The translations under genes and the position numbers were made by a program. Shown here in pieces: positions 1 to 11,458 of a stretch of 64,000 bases of DNA (position 1 is its first letter; every line of letters begins with the position of its first letter). Source of the stretch: Albifimbria verrucaria. Its lineage: Eukaryota > Ascomycota > Sordariomycetes > Hypocreales > Stachybotryaceae. The stretch spans positions 1,178,001-1,242,000 of the forward strand of contig JAHREC010000011.1 of NCBI GenBank assembly GCA_020081605.1, written 5' to 3'. The notes beneath the pieces were generated by a model, which worked only from the letters and a program-made list of their open reading frames with translations, searched no databases and had not been told where the DNA came from.

Positions 1-136
1 CAGAAGCCGCGGATGCTGCTGAACCCAACACCCTCCGCGTAATTCATGCCTCAACGGCATACCGCTCTTACATGTCCTCCAATTACATAGGCGCCTCCCA
101 GATGCGGTTGGTCTGCTTCCTGCGGACCTAGATGTC

Positions 137-3051
137 TTAGTTAGCACAGCGCACAAGTGAGGTGAATTTTCTGCATATTGAGCTTACCAGCGGTGACAGA
201 ACCATGACGCCTCCAAACAACGCAACAACAGTCAAGATCAGCGTCAGCTTGTCGAAGTTCTTGCCCAGAATGTCAAACACTCCGCTGGGGGCGACCCGGG
301 TTCCGAACACGTCCACGCCGTAAGCCACCACCAGGCTGGTGCTTTCCACAATGGCAGGCACGGCCAAAATGTCCTTAATACCAATAACATCGCGCTCGTG
401 CGAGATCATGAGTGAGAGGGTCGAGCTCCAGTGTCGGCGAGTACTTAGGCAGGCCCTCCGCCTCCATCTCATCAGCGGTAGGGTTCCTACCGACGGGACG
501 GCGAGGGTCAAGGTGCTGACGTGGGATGCCGATGACTGCGTGGGACTCGGGCAAATAAGCCAGCAGCTGCCGGTTGGTAATACCTTGGCGAGTCTGTGTA
601 ACGGAGAGCGACTCGATAGGCTGTGATAGGACAAAGGTCTGAGGAACCACGTAAGGCAGTGGAACTCCAGTGTAGCTGTCAACAGGATTCAGCGACGAGA
701 AGTTGGCGGCGTCTCCAAGCGGGCCACGGTCATCTGCCGACTCGGACTCGTAGAGATCGGCCACGACAATTTGGTAGCCCTTGATGGACCGGTTGGTGCC
801 GTCGTTGAGGGTGTACTGGCCGAAGAATGAGCAGGCGTACCAGTTCTCTGACATGGCGCATGAGATGGCCTTGTCGGAGTCGACGCCCTTGTACGACTGA
901 GACACAAGGACTTGTCCAGAAACGGTATCGACCAGCTGGATGGCGAGAGTTGAGGTCTTATCCTCCATGACGGCCAGGACAATGGTGTTAGGGTTCAGAT
1001 ACTTGTAGTTGACACGGCGGTCACCAAGCACACGTCCAATCGACGCAACGGGGTCGTGAAGGGCGTGCTTGCCGGTGGCTACAATCCTGCGACCTGGAAG
1101 AAGCTGCAGCTGCCAAAGATCCGTCTCGGTAGCGAATTCACCAGCCTCGTACTTGAACCCTCTCAAGCCGCCATCAGCAGTACGAGAGACAACGATCTGG
1201 TCTGGCGTCTCCTTGTACGCGACATTTCGGGCTGAGAAACCGTCTGGTGCCGTTGGCAGCAACCAGGGGCCAGCAGCGCCTTCGATAACGGTACTGCTGA
1301 AGATGGTGAAGGGCTCGGCTGGAATCTTCACCTCGGCCACCTTTCCGGTAAGAGCCTCAATAACGGCAAGTTCACCCTTGGATCCGTAGATGGTAACGAG
1401 GCCAGTTCCAGGTTGGAGGTAGATACCTCGGGCTTCGAAAGGCTGGCCATGCACCGGTGGGAACACAGTCACTGACCAGATAATCTTGCCCTGGCTGCCG
1501 GTGTCAAGGCCAAGAACACGGCCTCGTCGAGTCACAAGGACAACAATCTTGTTGAATCCAAAGACGTCCCGGTGAATGCCCTCGGTCTTGGCGACAGTCT
1601 CGGTACCGAGAACGCTGTTCACCAGGTTGCGAGGGATGGAGGCAAGATAGTCGGGGAGGTACTGAAGGTCGTTGATGTGACGGTTGACACGGTGGATGTA
1701 AGCCGACAGAGGATTCGTGTGTGCTTCCTCCTCGAGCGCCTTGGCCAAGTCCTCTGCCTCTGGGATATCGGCAATGGTGCCCGCAACGACACCGCTGAGG
1801 CTCTCGGGGCGCACCCAATCCTGCTCGCCGTTACGGATCATAACCCAGTTGTCCGAGACGGTCACAGCCGCAGCCCGGACGGCAAAGCCCTCGCCGCCAG
1901 CCTTCTTGATGACCTCGGAAACAGCGTGAATAGGGGCAACACCGACTTCGGGCTTGAAGGACCAGCGTGCGAGGACACCGGACGACTCCGAAGACACAAT
2001 GATGACCTCATCGTTGGTGATGCGTGTAAAGTAGACATTGGCGTCGTCAGAGCTTGTAGAGAAGGCACCGGGACCGGGAAGGTGAGGCAGATCGTAGGCC
2101 TTGGAGACCTGACCGGTCTTGAGGTTGGTGTGGTAGACCTCAGCCCTGTTTCCGGTTCTCGTGCGGGTGTGGACAAGGAAATGAGGCTGCGCCTGGGTAA
2201 TGTGGGGTGCGTGGATGTGGACAGACACGACCTCGGGAGGGAGAGCAAAGTCCTGCTTTGTCTTTGTTCCCAACACATGGACACTGAGCTTGGTCGAGTC
2301 TCAGTTCGCCCAAGCCAGGATAGGAGCGGCAGAGTTACCACCGACAAACATGACGTCGCGCGGCTCCTGGACGTCGCCCTTGGTACCGACGGAGAGCTGG
2401 TCGACGCGCGAGCCAGTAGCTGTATCCAGAGATGTGATCTTCAAGTTGTAGGCAGTGGGCGAGCCATGAAGGCTGATGACGTAGATGTTGGAGATGTCGG
2501 TCGAGACCTGGAGAGGAACATCCTTGCTGACCTCACGGAACTCCCAGACAACGTGGCCAAGCTTGCCGTGTAGACGTCGCAGAACAGTGGTGCCGTCCTC
2601 GTCGAACAGGACCAGGACGTCCTTTCTGCCCTTCTCGGTGACTTCCATGATCTCCAGATCCTTGGCCTCACCCTTGAAATCCATGTGCCAGCCATTTCTT
2701 CCCGTCAGCGCATTCCAGGCCTCGACCCTGGACCCGTAGGCGGCTGCAACCCAGTTCTCGCCCTCGGGGCCCTCAAGAAGCCACCACCGTTGGTCAGGCC
2801 GGTGGCGATTTGCTGTCGCCAGACGACAGCGCCATTGCTGGGGTTGACGGCGCCGATAACGCCAAGATCGCTAAGTGTGTAGAGGAGGCTCGCCTTGTCC
2901 TCCTTTCGCGGTCGGTGGAAGAAGGTCGTCTCGACCTGGGGACGCCGACTAGTGCGTGGTGGAAGTCAATGTCGCCGACCTCGTCTCGGTAGACGGCGGC
3001 TACAAGCGCCGATAGGCCCAAGACCAGGGCTGATTGCAAAGCGCGCCGCAT
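137..3051 (-). CDS. EMC1: ER membrane protein complex subunit 1 (EMC1), reading frame interrupted
   Basis: EMC1 is the large lumenal subunit of the EMC insertase in the endoplasmic reticulum, which inserts and stabilises membrane proteins. The start at 3051 gives a signal peptide followed by the conserved VYRDEVGDIDFHHALVGVP. The middle (2684 to about 375) is a quinoprotein-like beta-propeller. The end has the EMC1 C-terminal signature ISHERDVIGIKDIL (about 410-370), then GTRVAPSGVFDILGKNFDKL and one membrane segment near the stop at 137. The frame breaks at about 2945 and 2772, each lacking one base in a CCCC run, and at about 415 (a one-base offset), and there is an in-frame TGA at 2301-2303 between WAN and DSTKLSVHVLGTK. 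Homology continues across every break, so I think this is one gene with sequence errors; a true pseudogene is the alternative. Identification is from conserved blocks and is firm. Confidence 0.93.
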
Positions 3052-5177
3052 GTCGGATGGATGGTGAGCTTGATGCGGCGTGATGCTGGAGTCGAAGGTA
3101 GCTTGGAGCTGTCATTACGCTTGGTCCACAATGGTGGGTGGGTGCGGGATGTGCTTAGTCATCGTGCCTGCTTCCTTAGTACGTACACCTATGGTACTAA
3201 GGCAGGCGGAGGAGAGAAGTGCTGGGACCAGCAAAAGAGAGTATTATGTAATCTTGCGAATACCTGATAAAAAGCGTATAAAAATATAATAAAATAAAAT
3301 TCTAAAAGATCTCTAGTAGCAGCATATTGACATATTTCATGCACTTACTTATTGTCATTTTTAAAATTTAAAATTGTAAAATTTTAGAAGTTTTGTGTTA
3401 ATTTAATAAATATTACAACATTTAGATCATTTCATTCATACTCCAGCCTTCAACTGACCCCACCTTTGCACACCTATACACGAATCAATGGTCCAAGACC
3501 AAATAATCAAGCTTAAAGAAGGTTAGGTTGTTGTTGAACTCGAACTGCAGAAGTGCAAAGATAGCTTCCTTATATAAAGATCAAATGACCCAAGGAGCAA
3601 TGCTACCTCTAGGGTCACTAAAAAGAGGCGAAAGTCAACTCTATCTCTGACTAGGCAATTCATTCCCAACACACCAGAAGGCTAGTTAGCTGAGCCATCG
3701 TTGCTCGATAGTAATTGTTGTTAGTTTGATAGCTACTATACAATAAGATATGTATTGGCGATCAGCAGATCATGCGATAAGAATTCCATCAGAGCAAGCA
3801 AACGCCTTGGAGGGCTAACTGATCATATCCAGGTTTCGCATCGCCTCGAGGCGAGCTCCCCAAGATCGTCAAGCGCCTTTCCCTTTTCACTATCCAATAG
3901 TCTATATTCTCTCGCCCAGAGTGGCATTTTTGCACCTTTCGAGCATGCTTAAAGGCTTGGCATGGCCCAATTGGGTGCGGCTGGACGAACACATCCGTCT
4001 GACATGTCCCCAACGCCGTCCGTTGATGACCCTGATCCCTCTGGCGGCTCCAAGGGAGTTGGATCCCGGATTGGCCTTCTCAGGCTAGGGACCGGGAACA
4101 GCTTTAGCCATTTGCCAAAAAGCTGAAAGATAGCTCTTGGCTGGGATCCATGCATAGGCCTCCATGTTTACCACCAATCAGTTTGCGTCTAGGCTAAAGG
4201 ATCTTCGCCTGCCCTTGCTTTCCGGCAATCTGTCTGCCCAGGAGAGTGAGTATTAAGGTTATGTGCCGGCGTAAGCAAGCATGCTCGGGGTAATTCGCAA
4301 CCTCGCTAGGGTGTAGCCATGTGCGCTTGAGTGTGCAATGGTACCGTGACGGTGGTTGGGACGAGCATCACGTCTGGCTCTTCTGTGGTTTCTCAGTCTC
4401 GACGTCGGTCTGATAGCCCCAATCACGAACTGTCAGACAAGGGGCAATCTTGGAACTCACGATTAAGAAGCGAGTAGTGAGCAACCACACCTCTCCAAAC
4501 CAAATCCCGGGAAGCTCTTTCGTCATATCTACTTTAAGTGTACTCTAATCCAAGCTTGACCTGCATACCCGATCCTCCTTGTCAGCTTGCTCTGTAAGCC
4601 ACGTAACCCTAGCGGCACCTCTGGTCACTGGGATCCCCCTCCATGATCAAGCAGCATCTAGAGTCATGCAATATCTGGTTTCTGGGGCTTTGACGGAAGT
4701 CCAGAACGTGTAAGTGGTCGTGCCGGAGCGTCTGATGACATCACCAAGCTTTAGCCTGAACACCTGAGCGTGGGAAGCACAGCAACCCAGCAGAGCAGCA
4801 TGCATCATTATTGGCACAGCCCCAAAGAAGGATCACCTCGAACCGGTGTGACAGCTCGAGGCTTGCATTGGCGGGGTGACTAGAGCCTCGCCCTGTTTCT
4901 GCCCAGCCTTTCTTGACTCCCGTTGCTTTGTCCCGGTCGTCGACGATAGCTTCAGGGGAAGAATGAGGGTCATGCACCCTTTAGCTCGCTGATGGTGGGT
5001 TGTCCGAGTGATCAGCATTCTCTGCCTGTCAGCAGGGACAAGAAGAGCGAACACCAGCTCTGAATTATCTATAAAGAGCGTCTGATACTCTTCCCTACTC
5101 TTCCCCTCAGGCAAGTGGCAAGCGAAATCTTGAATTTGCAAGCTTCTGTTGGTGAACAAGACACCACTGCCGCAACC
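3052..5177. other. Divergent intergenic region between EMC1 and the oxidase gene
   Basis: About 2.1 kb with no supportable gene. Positions 3265-3425 are strikingly A+T rich (runs such as aaaatataataaaataaaat). The rest has ordinary composition and short chance ORFs only. It must hold the promoters of both flanking genes. Confidence 0.5.
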
Positions 5178-6666
5178 ATGCTTCGTCTTCACTCTTTTCT
5201 TCTGGCTGCTGCCACGATTCTGAGGCTCGCCCGCGGCGACACCTGCTCGGATGTTGAGGATCTCACCTCCGTGAAGGTGACACGCCCTCTGGAACTAGCA
5301 TATATCGACGAGCAACTCGAATACTGGTCCACATCATGCAGCGCCCTGAAGCCTTCGTGCATCATCTTTCCCAAAACAGCCGCAGAGGTGGGCTCTGTGG
5401 TGAAGCTTATCGCCAACAATACGGAGGATTTTGCCGTCAAGTCTGGTGGCCATAGTCCTAATAACTACTGGGCCAGCGTCGAGAACGGCCCCTTATCGCA
5501 ACGCAGGATCTGAACCATGTTGTGGTTGATCAGGCCACCGGTATTGTCAAGTTTGGCCCGGGCAACCGCCTGGATGACCTTGCTCAGAAGCTAGATGGCA
5601 CCGGCTGGAGCGTTGCTGGTGGCCGGATCGGCAACACGGGCTCCGGTGGCCTCGTCCTCGGCGGCGGGCTCTCATATATGTCAACGCAGATTGGCTGGAC
5701 CGCCTCAACGGCGCTCGAATATGAGATTGTCTTTGCAAACGGCACCGTTGCTACTATCACTGCCTCCAACCATCCTGACCTCTTCCGCGCTCTCAAGGGT
5801 GGTGGCAACAACTTCGGCATCGTCACTTCTTATACCGTGCAGGCCCTCCGCCAGGGCGATATCTGGGGAGGCAACCTTGTCTTCCTGCATACGCCTAAGA
5901 CAGCATCGAAGCTGTTGCAGGCTGTGCGTGACTTTACGGAGTATAACACCGACCCTAAGGCAGCGGTCATCCTGACAGCCGAGCGAGCAACTCTCAACGC
6001 AGTCGACACCTGGATCATGTTTCTCTTCTACGACGGCATCAATGTGCCCAAGGATCTGTTCAAGAACTTTACCGATGCTGGCCCTCTGACCAACGACGCA
6101 AGGGTCCGCACCTATGCCGAGTTTGTGACGACCAGTAACTGGGTCGTTCTCAAAGGCTCCGTCGTCACCATTGCCACTGAAACGATCCCGCTTCCTCTGC
6201 AACCAACAGTGAGCTGGTCATGGAGTCGATCCATGCTTTCTGGCGTAACATCACAAGCCAGCGCCTTTTGGTCCCTGGCATCGTGGCATCTATCGCCTAT
6301 CAGCCATTCCCCAAACGCATTGCCCGCAAGGCCCTTGAGGCCGGCGGCGATCTGATCGACTGCGACGACAGCGTGGATCGTCTGATCATCGAGATGAACT
6401 ACGCCTTCACGCTGCCCAGTGACTATCCGTTGATGGACCAGACGATGCAGGATACATATGGCGGAATCCGCAATAAGGTCGTCGGGTGGCAGGGAGACGG
6501 GACTCTGGCCAATGGGTATATGCCTATCTTCATGAACTATGCCTATCAGCGCCAGGACTACTTCGGCCGGCTACGGCCAGCTAGCAGGGCCCTCGCTAAG
6601 TCGGTTGCTGACCAAGTTGATCCCGACGGGCTCTTCAGAGACAGGACAGGAGGATGGAAGCCGTGA
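5178..6666 (+). CDS. Secreted FAD-linked oxidase (BBE-like, FAD_binding_4), frameshifted
   Basis: This is a flavin-dependent oxidase of the berberine-bridge-enzyme-like group, which oxidises sugars, alcohols or secondary metabolites outside the cell or in the secretory route. The start at 5178 gives a signal peptide (MLRLHSFLLAAATILRLARG). Then come VKSGGHSPN, whose His is the usual covalent FAD attachment site, the glycine-rich GNTGSGGLVLGGGLSY and KGGGNNFGIVTSY, and a C-terminal BBE-type end (FMNYAYQRQDYFGRLR). The Cys used for a second flavin bond in many family members is not seen before the glycine-rich loop (GGRIGNTG), so single covalent attachment is likely. Two one-base losses split the frame: at about 5492 in a CCCC run (NGPL then IATQDL) and at about 6199 (IPLP then SATNSELVMES). 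No secondary-metabolite gene lies beside it. The substrate cannot be told from sequence. Confidence 0.88.
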
Positions 6667-7059
6667 AGGGAGTTACTGTTCAGGTAAGGGCCAGGAAGTC
6701 ATCGCTTGATTGTCCTTGCACGAACAAGCAGCGAACAAGCTCTCCAGCTCTAACACCTTTGTTGGGAACTGGACGAAATGTCTCGTAACAAGGAAGAAGA
6801 ATCTACTAATAATAGCTCTTAAAACCTTCTTGCTATTTAATAAAGTTTCATTTCATACTTATTCTGTAACCATGATGAGTACGAAAGGAGGGAGGTAAAT
6901 GTACCTGTTGGTAGTATTGGCAGCACTTTTAGACCAGGGTTGTTTTGCTTAGCAAGGCCTGGTGATAGCAGACCTCAACATGACTGGCATATGCACGAAG
7001 CTCCTTTCCAAGATGCTTGATTATTTCCAAATGTTTGATCTTCATTCATTGATCCGCGC
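6667..7059. other. Intergenic region downstream of the oxidase
   Basis: No gene seen. It lies 3' of the oxidase and 3' of the minus-strand regulator relic; the A+T-rich stretch near 6800-6870 may carry the oxidase 3' end signals. Confidence 0.4.
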
Positions 7060-7469
7060 CTAAACCGCAGGTCCGTCTGTAGCGCCGACATTGCGTGTGT
7101 CATGGACAGCGCCGCCGTCGCCGTACGGAACGGTGCAGTCAATGTCAAACTTCGCAGGTGGCCGTCTATGGACACGCCGAGGACCGGATCGACGATGCCC
7201 AAGCTCTTCCACACCCAGTCCTGCCGAAGGTGTAGGCCCGCACCGAAGCATACGTTGACCTCGATGCTGAACAGGCCGACCAAGTACGCCGCGCGGACGG
7301 CGACCCCAAAGTATAGAAAGGCGCCGCTAATATGACACGAGCAGAGCATGAAGGTAATTATGAGCATATAGACGTGGAACGTCCTCACGCTTAAGTTCCC
7401 ACTTAAGTCTGAGTAGGCCCTGTTGTATGCACACTCGAAATATGTCTGCGATAGCTCTTCGGTGTTCAA
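7060..7469 (-). pseudogene. Relic of a fungal-specific transcription factor domain
   Basis: This minus-strand stretch matches the middle of the fungal-specific transcription factor domain (Fungal_trans, PF04082-like). Readable blocks in order are GAFLYFGVAVRAAYLVGL, then LRQDWVWKSLGIVDPVLGVS, and, one frame over, RRPPAKFDIDCTVPYGDG. These correspond to the family pattern of an aromatic/GxAxRxAxxLGLH helix, (R)VWxSLxxxDxxLSxxxGRPPA and DxDCxVP. No Zn2Cys6 cluster is visible upstream: only about 230 bases separate it from the acetyltransferase gene. The fragment has no convincing ATG. The expected LGLHR has become LGLFS and a frame change falls before RPPA. I read it as a truncated, decaying copy. 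Some of its frame damage may be the one-base losses seen elsewhere in the window, but these cannot explain the missing ends. Confidence 0.62.
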
Positions 7470-7702
7470 GTTCTGGCGAATAGTCTGCAGTCATCTATGC
7501 TTTACGCTAATTAGTTCATAATAAAGGCTCCAAATATTAGGTGAAGTTAGATCAGTTAATCACGCGCCATTCACTCAGGTTCAACAACATCTGTCTAGAT
7601 TTGGGCATGGATCTGTCGCTGCTTTAACATGCTTGGGAGCACATCAAGTGATAATGCCGCATTGTAAAGTAGCGATGTGCTGTTGAAGAAACGCTTAATT
7701 TA

Positions 7703-8455
7703 TTAATCTGTTCCAAGCAGCGGCTTCTCAAAAACACGATATTCTGTCGGTCCAGCAAGCAAAGGTGCTATGGCCGGGTAGTCCTCCACAAAGTCTCCCA
7801 ACTTCACCAGTTGATACCCCATTCGGATATACCACTTTAGCAGTCTGGCTTTGAATGCATGGTGAAAAGTCAACGGAATCAGAATCTCAAGCTGCATCTT
7901 ACTGCAGCCCTGCTCCCGAGAATGATTCTCAGCGAACTCAGCCATCCTTGTACCGAGCCCGCCTCCACGATATGTAGGGTTCAGGGCCAGCATACCGAAC
8001 TCGCCCAGCGTAGGTGAGAGGCGTTTGATGCACACGCAACCCACAACTTGCCTGGGCAGTATTCTAACATCGGATGATCCCTCGCTGGAAGAGGTGCCAG
8101 ATGATGCATCCTCATCAAGATATGCTACCGCTAGTTGACCGGTACGGAGAAAGTTGGCCACTTCCGAGTTTTCCGTGCGCTTGTATCCGGGCACAAAGAG
8201 ATCGGACTCTGTCTCGATGTACACCTCATTGACGATCTCGGTGATGGATGTGACTAGTTCCTCATCACCCGCTGCTGCAGCCGGCGGAATCACAATTCGG
8301 ACGTTGGCATCAGCCTGGGGCCGTGGTGTGGTGGCATTCGTGGGAGTCAACGTCGAGGCTGGCACCGTGGTTTCTGAGATAAGATCGCTTACTTGCTTCT
8401 GAGCATCCATCTTGAAAGAATTATGAAGCTTGGAAAGCGGCTTGACAGGAACCAA
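7703..8455 (-). CDS. GNAT-family N-acetyltransferase
   Basis: A predicted cytosolic acetyl-CoA-dependent N-acetyltransferase with an intact ORF of 250 codons. The Ser/Thr/Pro-rich N-terminus (about residues 15-50) is followed by a typical GNAT fold: a first strand at VRIVIPPA, alpha-1/alpha-2 at VTSITEIVNEVYIETESDLF, and motif A at LNPTYRGGGLGTRMAEFAE, which carries the R/Q-x-x-G-x-G/A acetyl-CoA pyrophosphate loop. A later YIRMGYQLVKLGDF is the usual beta-6/beta-7 end seen in amino-acid or small-molecule acetyltransferases. The in-frame Met at 8410 (MDAQKQ) is an equally good start, since the first 15 residues look unconserved. The gene stands alone. The substrate is unknown; fungal relatives with the same layout are annotated only as GNAT proteins. 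Confidence 0.87.
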   Translation of the reverse strand: MVPVKPLSKLHNSFKMDAQKQVSDLISETTVPASTLTPTNATTPRPQADANVRIVIPPAAAAGDEELVTSITEIVNEVYIETESDLFVPGYKRTENSEVANFLRTGQLAVAYLDEDASSGTSSSEGSSDVRILPRQVVGCVCIKRLSPTLGEFGMLALNPTYRGGGLGTRMAEFAENHSREQGCSKMQLEILIPLTFHHAFKARLLKWYIRMGYQLVKLGDFVEDYPAIAPLLAGPTEYRVFEKPLLGTD

Positions 8456-8923
8456 GGTGTAAGGGGAAGCATCAATAGTCTCCGCAGAAGTTGGGTCAGA
8501 CCGAAGCCATAGAACCCACCGATGACTAATTAGTATCCGACACCTGAATTATACGACTATGAAGCGCATTTCAATTCAAATATTTCTATGTAATCAAAAT
8601 AGTGTAACTTTCTATAAAGGAACTAATGCAGTTGGTTAAAGAAGCATACTTTTCTAAGATTGCAGTCTTCATCAATCACCAAATAATGGAATTTTAGCTC
8701 ACAAGTGTCAGGCTACATGTTGTGAAACACCGACACCCAGCTACAGCATAGTAAACATACTTCTGCATAATGTAGATTAAATCAAGTAAGTCACGAGGAT
8801 CTGGTTGAGTAAAGAGATAAATGCTAAGAGATGGTAGTACTGATGCATGAACTAAGTAGAATCAAAACTGCATGCATACTTATGAAATGCTTTCTATCAC
8901 TAAGCTTTCAAGGGAAACTCACT
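8456..8923. other. Intergenic region
   Basis: A+T-rich spacer of about 470 bases. No gene or repeat recognised. It contains the upstream region of the acetyltransferase and the 3' flank of the hydrolase. Confidence 0.4.
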
Positions 8924-10446
8924 CTAGGTATTAAAAACTGAACCATCCTTAGGTAATCTACCAGTTGCAAGGTAGTTATCTATTGCGTTTCTTGTTTCAC
9001 CCAACAAGAAGTGGCTCGTATGTCCAAAACCATTCCTGGTGATGCTAACAGCGGTGGGTAGCTGTGCCCTGAGTCCGTCCGCCCAAGCAATGCTGCACGC
9101 TGGATCATACACAGAGTTTGTCAATAACACCGGAGACGCATATTTTACTCGATCGTTCAATGGTGCCTGGCCGTTCGATACCGGCGCTGGCCATTTTATG
9201 CAGTTACTTTGGTAATAGAAACCCTGCGACGCCCCAGCAGTACGTGGCGCGAACGGCTTGATAGCCAGTCGTTTCTGGTTATAGTCTATGACCGAGCGGG
9301 ATCGATGCAACCAGTCTTGACATCCAATTGCAAGATAACTATAAGGGGATCCCATAAGTGACACGGAGGTCTCGTCTGTGGCCAGCGCGGTTGATAGAAT
9401 AGTGGCGTTACCCTCGAGGGCTTGTGCTATCGCTCCACCCAAATCGATCCAGTTAGGCATGAGGGGGCGTCGACGAACTCGAGATAATTCTGAACGTTGT
9501 ACCTGATGTCTTCACCTGTAACATTTGGTTGGCAAGTTCCGTTACAGCCTAAGGCGGGGATTGGTGTTTTATCAGCGCGTGAGAGAAGCTCATCAAAGGC
9601 TCCCTAATGTTTTTGCCATGAAGAGCACAGCTCGTATTTCTATCACACCACCCAAAGAATTGGTCAAGAGCCGTCTCGTAGGCAACAGACTCTGTAAGTG
9701 CGGAAGAAATCTCTGACTGGGAGTGGTCTATCAATCCATCCAGAGCCACACGACCCGCGTGCTTGGGGAAGAGTGAGAGATACTGCGATCCAATAAGAGA
9801 GCCATACGACAAGCCAAAGTAATTGAACTTTTTGCACCCAGTGCCTGTCGTACAACGTCGAAATCTTTGGCTACGTGCACAGAATCCAAATGATTCAGGA
9901 GATTCCCAGTGAGATTGGCGCAACTCTCACCCAAACGGCGATTGTGGTCGAGGAGAGCATTGTAGCCTCTGGTATCATTGACAAAAGTCTTGACGCGCTC
10001 GTTGAAGATTTTAGGATCGCATTTGATAGGTGAGCTGTAACCAATACCACGGGGATCGAGACCGATAACGTCGTAAGCTTTATAAACTTCAGGGTTGAAT
10101 CCAGCGCTTGGATAAAATGATCCAGCCGCAACGATGTAGGCTGCAGGAACACCAGGGCCACCAGGATTATAAAACAGAGTGCCTTCGGCAGCTTTGCCAG
10201 TGGAGTTGAGACGCGTAAGGAAAAGTTTGACTGTTTTGTCGCCCTTGGCTTTGGTGGTATTGCCAGTCTCATACGCGAGCGGGACATCAATCGTACCACA
10301 GTCTACGCCCGGGGTATTGCCGAAGGGCATGGTGACCAGTGGACTTTTGTGGCCGAGGGTTTTGGTGTTTTACCTACGACAGCTGAAATATGTAATAGCA
10401 AAGGAAGAAGGAGCCGAAGTATGGTGCTTTGATATAAGTGTCTCAT
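8924..10446 (-). CDS. Secreted alpha/beta hydrolase, S33 tripeptidyl-aminopeptidase type (TAP-like C-terminus), frameshifted
   Basis: A predicted secreted serine hydrolase/peptidase that removes N-terminal peptides. I place the start at 10446, where an ATG opens a signal peptide (MRHLYQSTILRLLLPLLLHI) followed by KVHWSPCPF. Conserved elements: CGTIDVPLAYE; the oxyanion segment FYNPGGPG; DVIGLDPRGIGYSSP; the nucleophile elbow GLSYGS (GxSxG) near 9795; and the TAP-type C-terminal domain (PF08386-like) with the acid in NSVYDPACS and the His in GFGHTSHF, near 9020. Both Cys of the KCDP and ESCANL segments are present. Four one-base losses break the frame: about 10325 (CCC run), 9838 (A5 run), 9603 and 9466 (C run). 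Each is repaired by one added base, so I treat it as one intact gene. The neighbours do not suggest a pathway. Confidence 0.87.
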
Positions 10447-11458
10447 CATCGCATCCGTCGAAGTGTTTGTCGAAACGAGCTACACGAGCAAGGCTGAGGA
10501 TTTATGATGTGGATTTCGAGTAGCAAGAAGTATAAGCTCAAAATAGCATGTATTTGAATGGTAACAAGCTCTCGAGGGTACCCTTTTATAACTCCAATGT
10601 CCTAGATTGCTTTGAGAACAGTGATTCAGTCAACAGCAGTGTCGAGGCTTTGGACCGGTTGGGAAGTTACGCTCGTCAGTAGATCACGGGGAGAGGAATG
10701 CCGCAGGAGCTTATGATGCGCTTCATGATCCGCATTCCCGAAACTTTCGACCATGGCTTTGGCGAGGTCGAAACTACCAAACCCAATTGTGGACGGCATT
10801 AGTGCTAGACTAGGGCGCCGAAGCCCATAGAACGCGTTTCTTGTAGCCAACCATTCTGCATTTTGAATTCAAGCAAAATCCAGACAGCCTAAAGGTAAAT
10901 GCGACTATTCCATAGCTGCATCTTAGTGCCTAGGGCCAGGAGAACTATGTTTAACAGGCCATCTCGCTAAGTCTTAACCTTATCAGTCATACCATCAGAG
11001 TTGTTTCATACTGGAAGTGGTTCTTAAAAAAAACAGAGTCATCAGATGACGGAATGGTCTTGCTCATAAAGGCAGACAAGGTGTTGAGAGGACTCTATTA
11101 CAAAATTGCCTCGCATTTCCTTTGTCAAGAGGAAGGCATCAAGTAAAAAGGAGGTGTATTAGGATGCACGGAAATAGTCAGTGTAGAATGTACCATGACT
11201 GTAACCTTTTCCGTTCAGAGGGTTTGTTTCTGACATGCGTCCATTAGATGGTATCATATATTTAACACTATCTAGCAGATTTGAGAGTATTCATCTATGT
11301 CAATGCATTATTGCCCCTCAAGCTCTCCCGGCCTCGAAGTTTGGCTTGAGGTATGGCGAATGTTCTAGGGAGAGAACCACCAAAACTTTCTTTTGGCCAA
11401 AGGCCATAATCGAGGGTCTGTTTGCTGATGAGAATTCAGGTTAGTACCTGTTCTCGGC
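10447..11458. other. Intergenic region
   Basis: About 1 kb. A 74-codon ORF on the minus strand (10626-10850) reads coherently (GFGSFDLAKAMVESFGNADH) but matches nothing I recognise and has no partner exons, so I do not call it. Otherwise A+T-rich with no features. Confidence 0.35.

Noticed and set aside
1572..2573. 333-codon plus-strand ORF antisense to EMC1
   Set aside because: It mirrors the EMC1 coding strand and its product has no fold or motif; EMC1 homology on the other strand is clear.
137..3051. EMC1 as a true pseudogene
   Set aside because: The same kind of one-base loss is present in many unrelated genes here, and the protein homology between breaks is not decayed.
5178..10446. 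Secondary-metabolite cluster (oxidase, regulator relic, acetyltransferase, hydrolase)
   Set aside because: No backbone enzyme (PKS, NRPS, terpene cyclase) is present, and the regulator is only a fragment.
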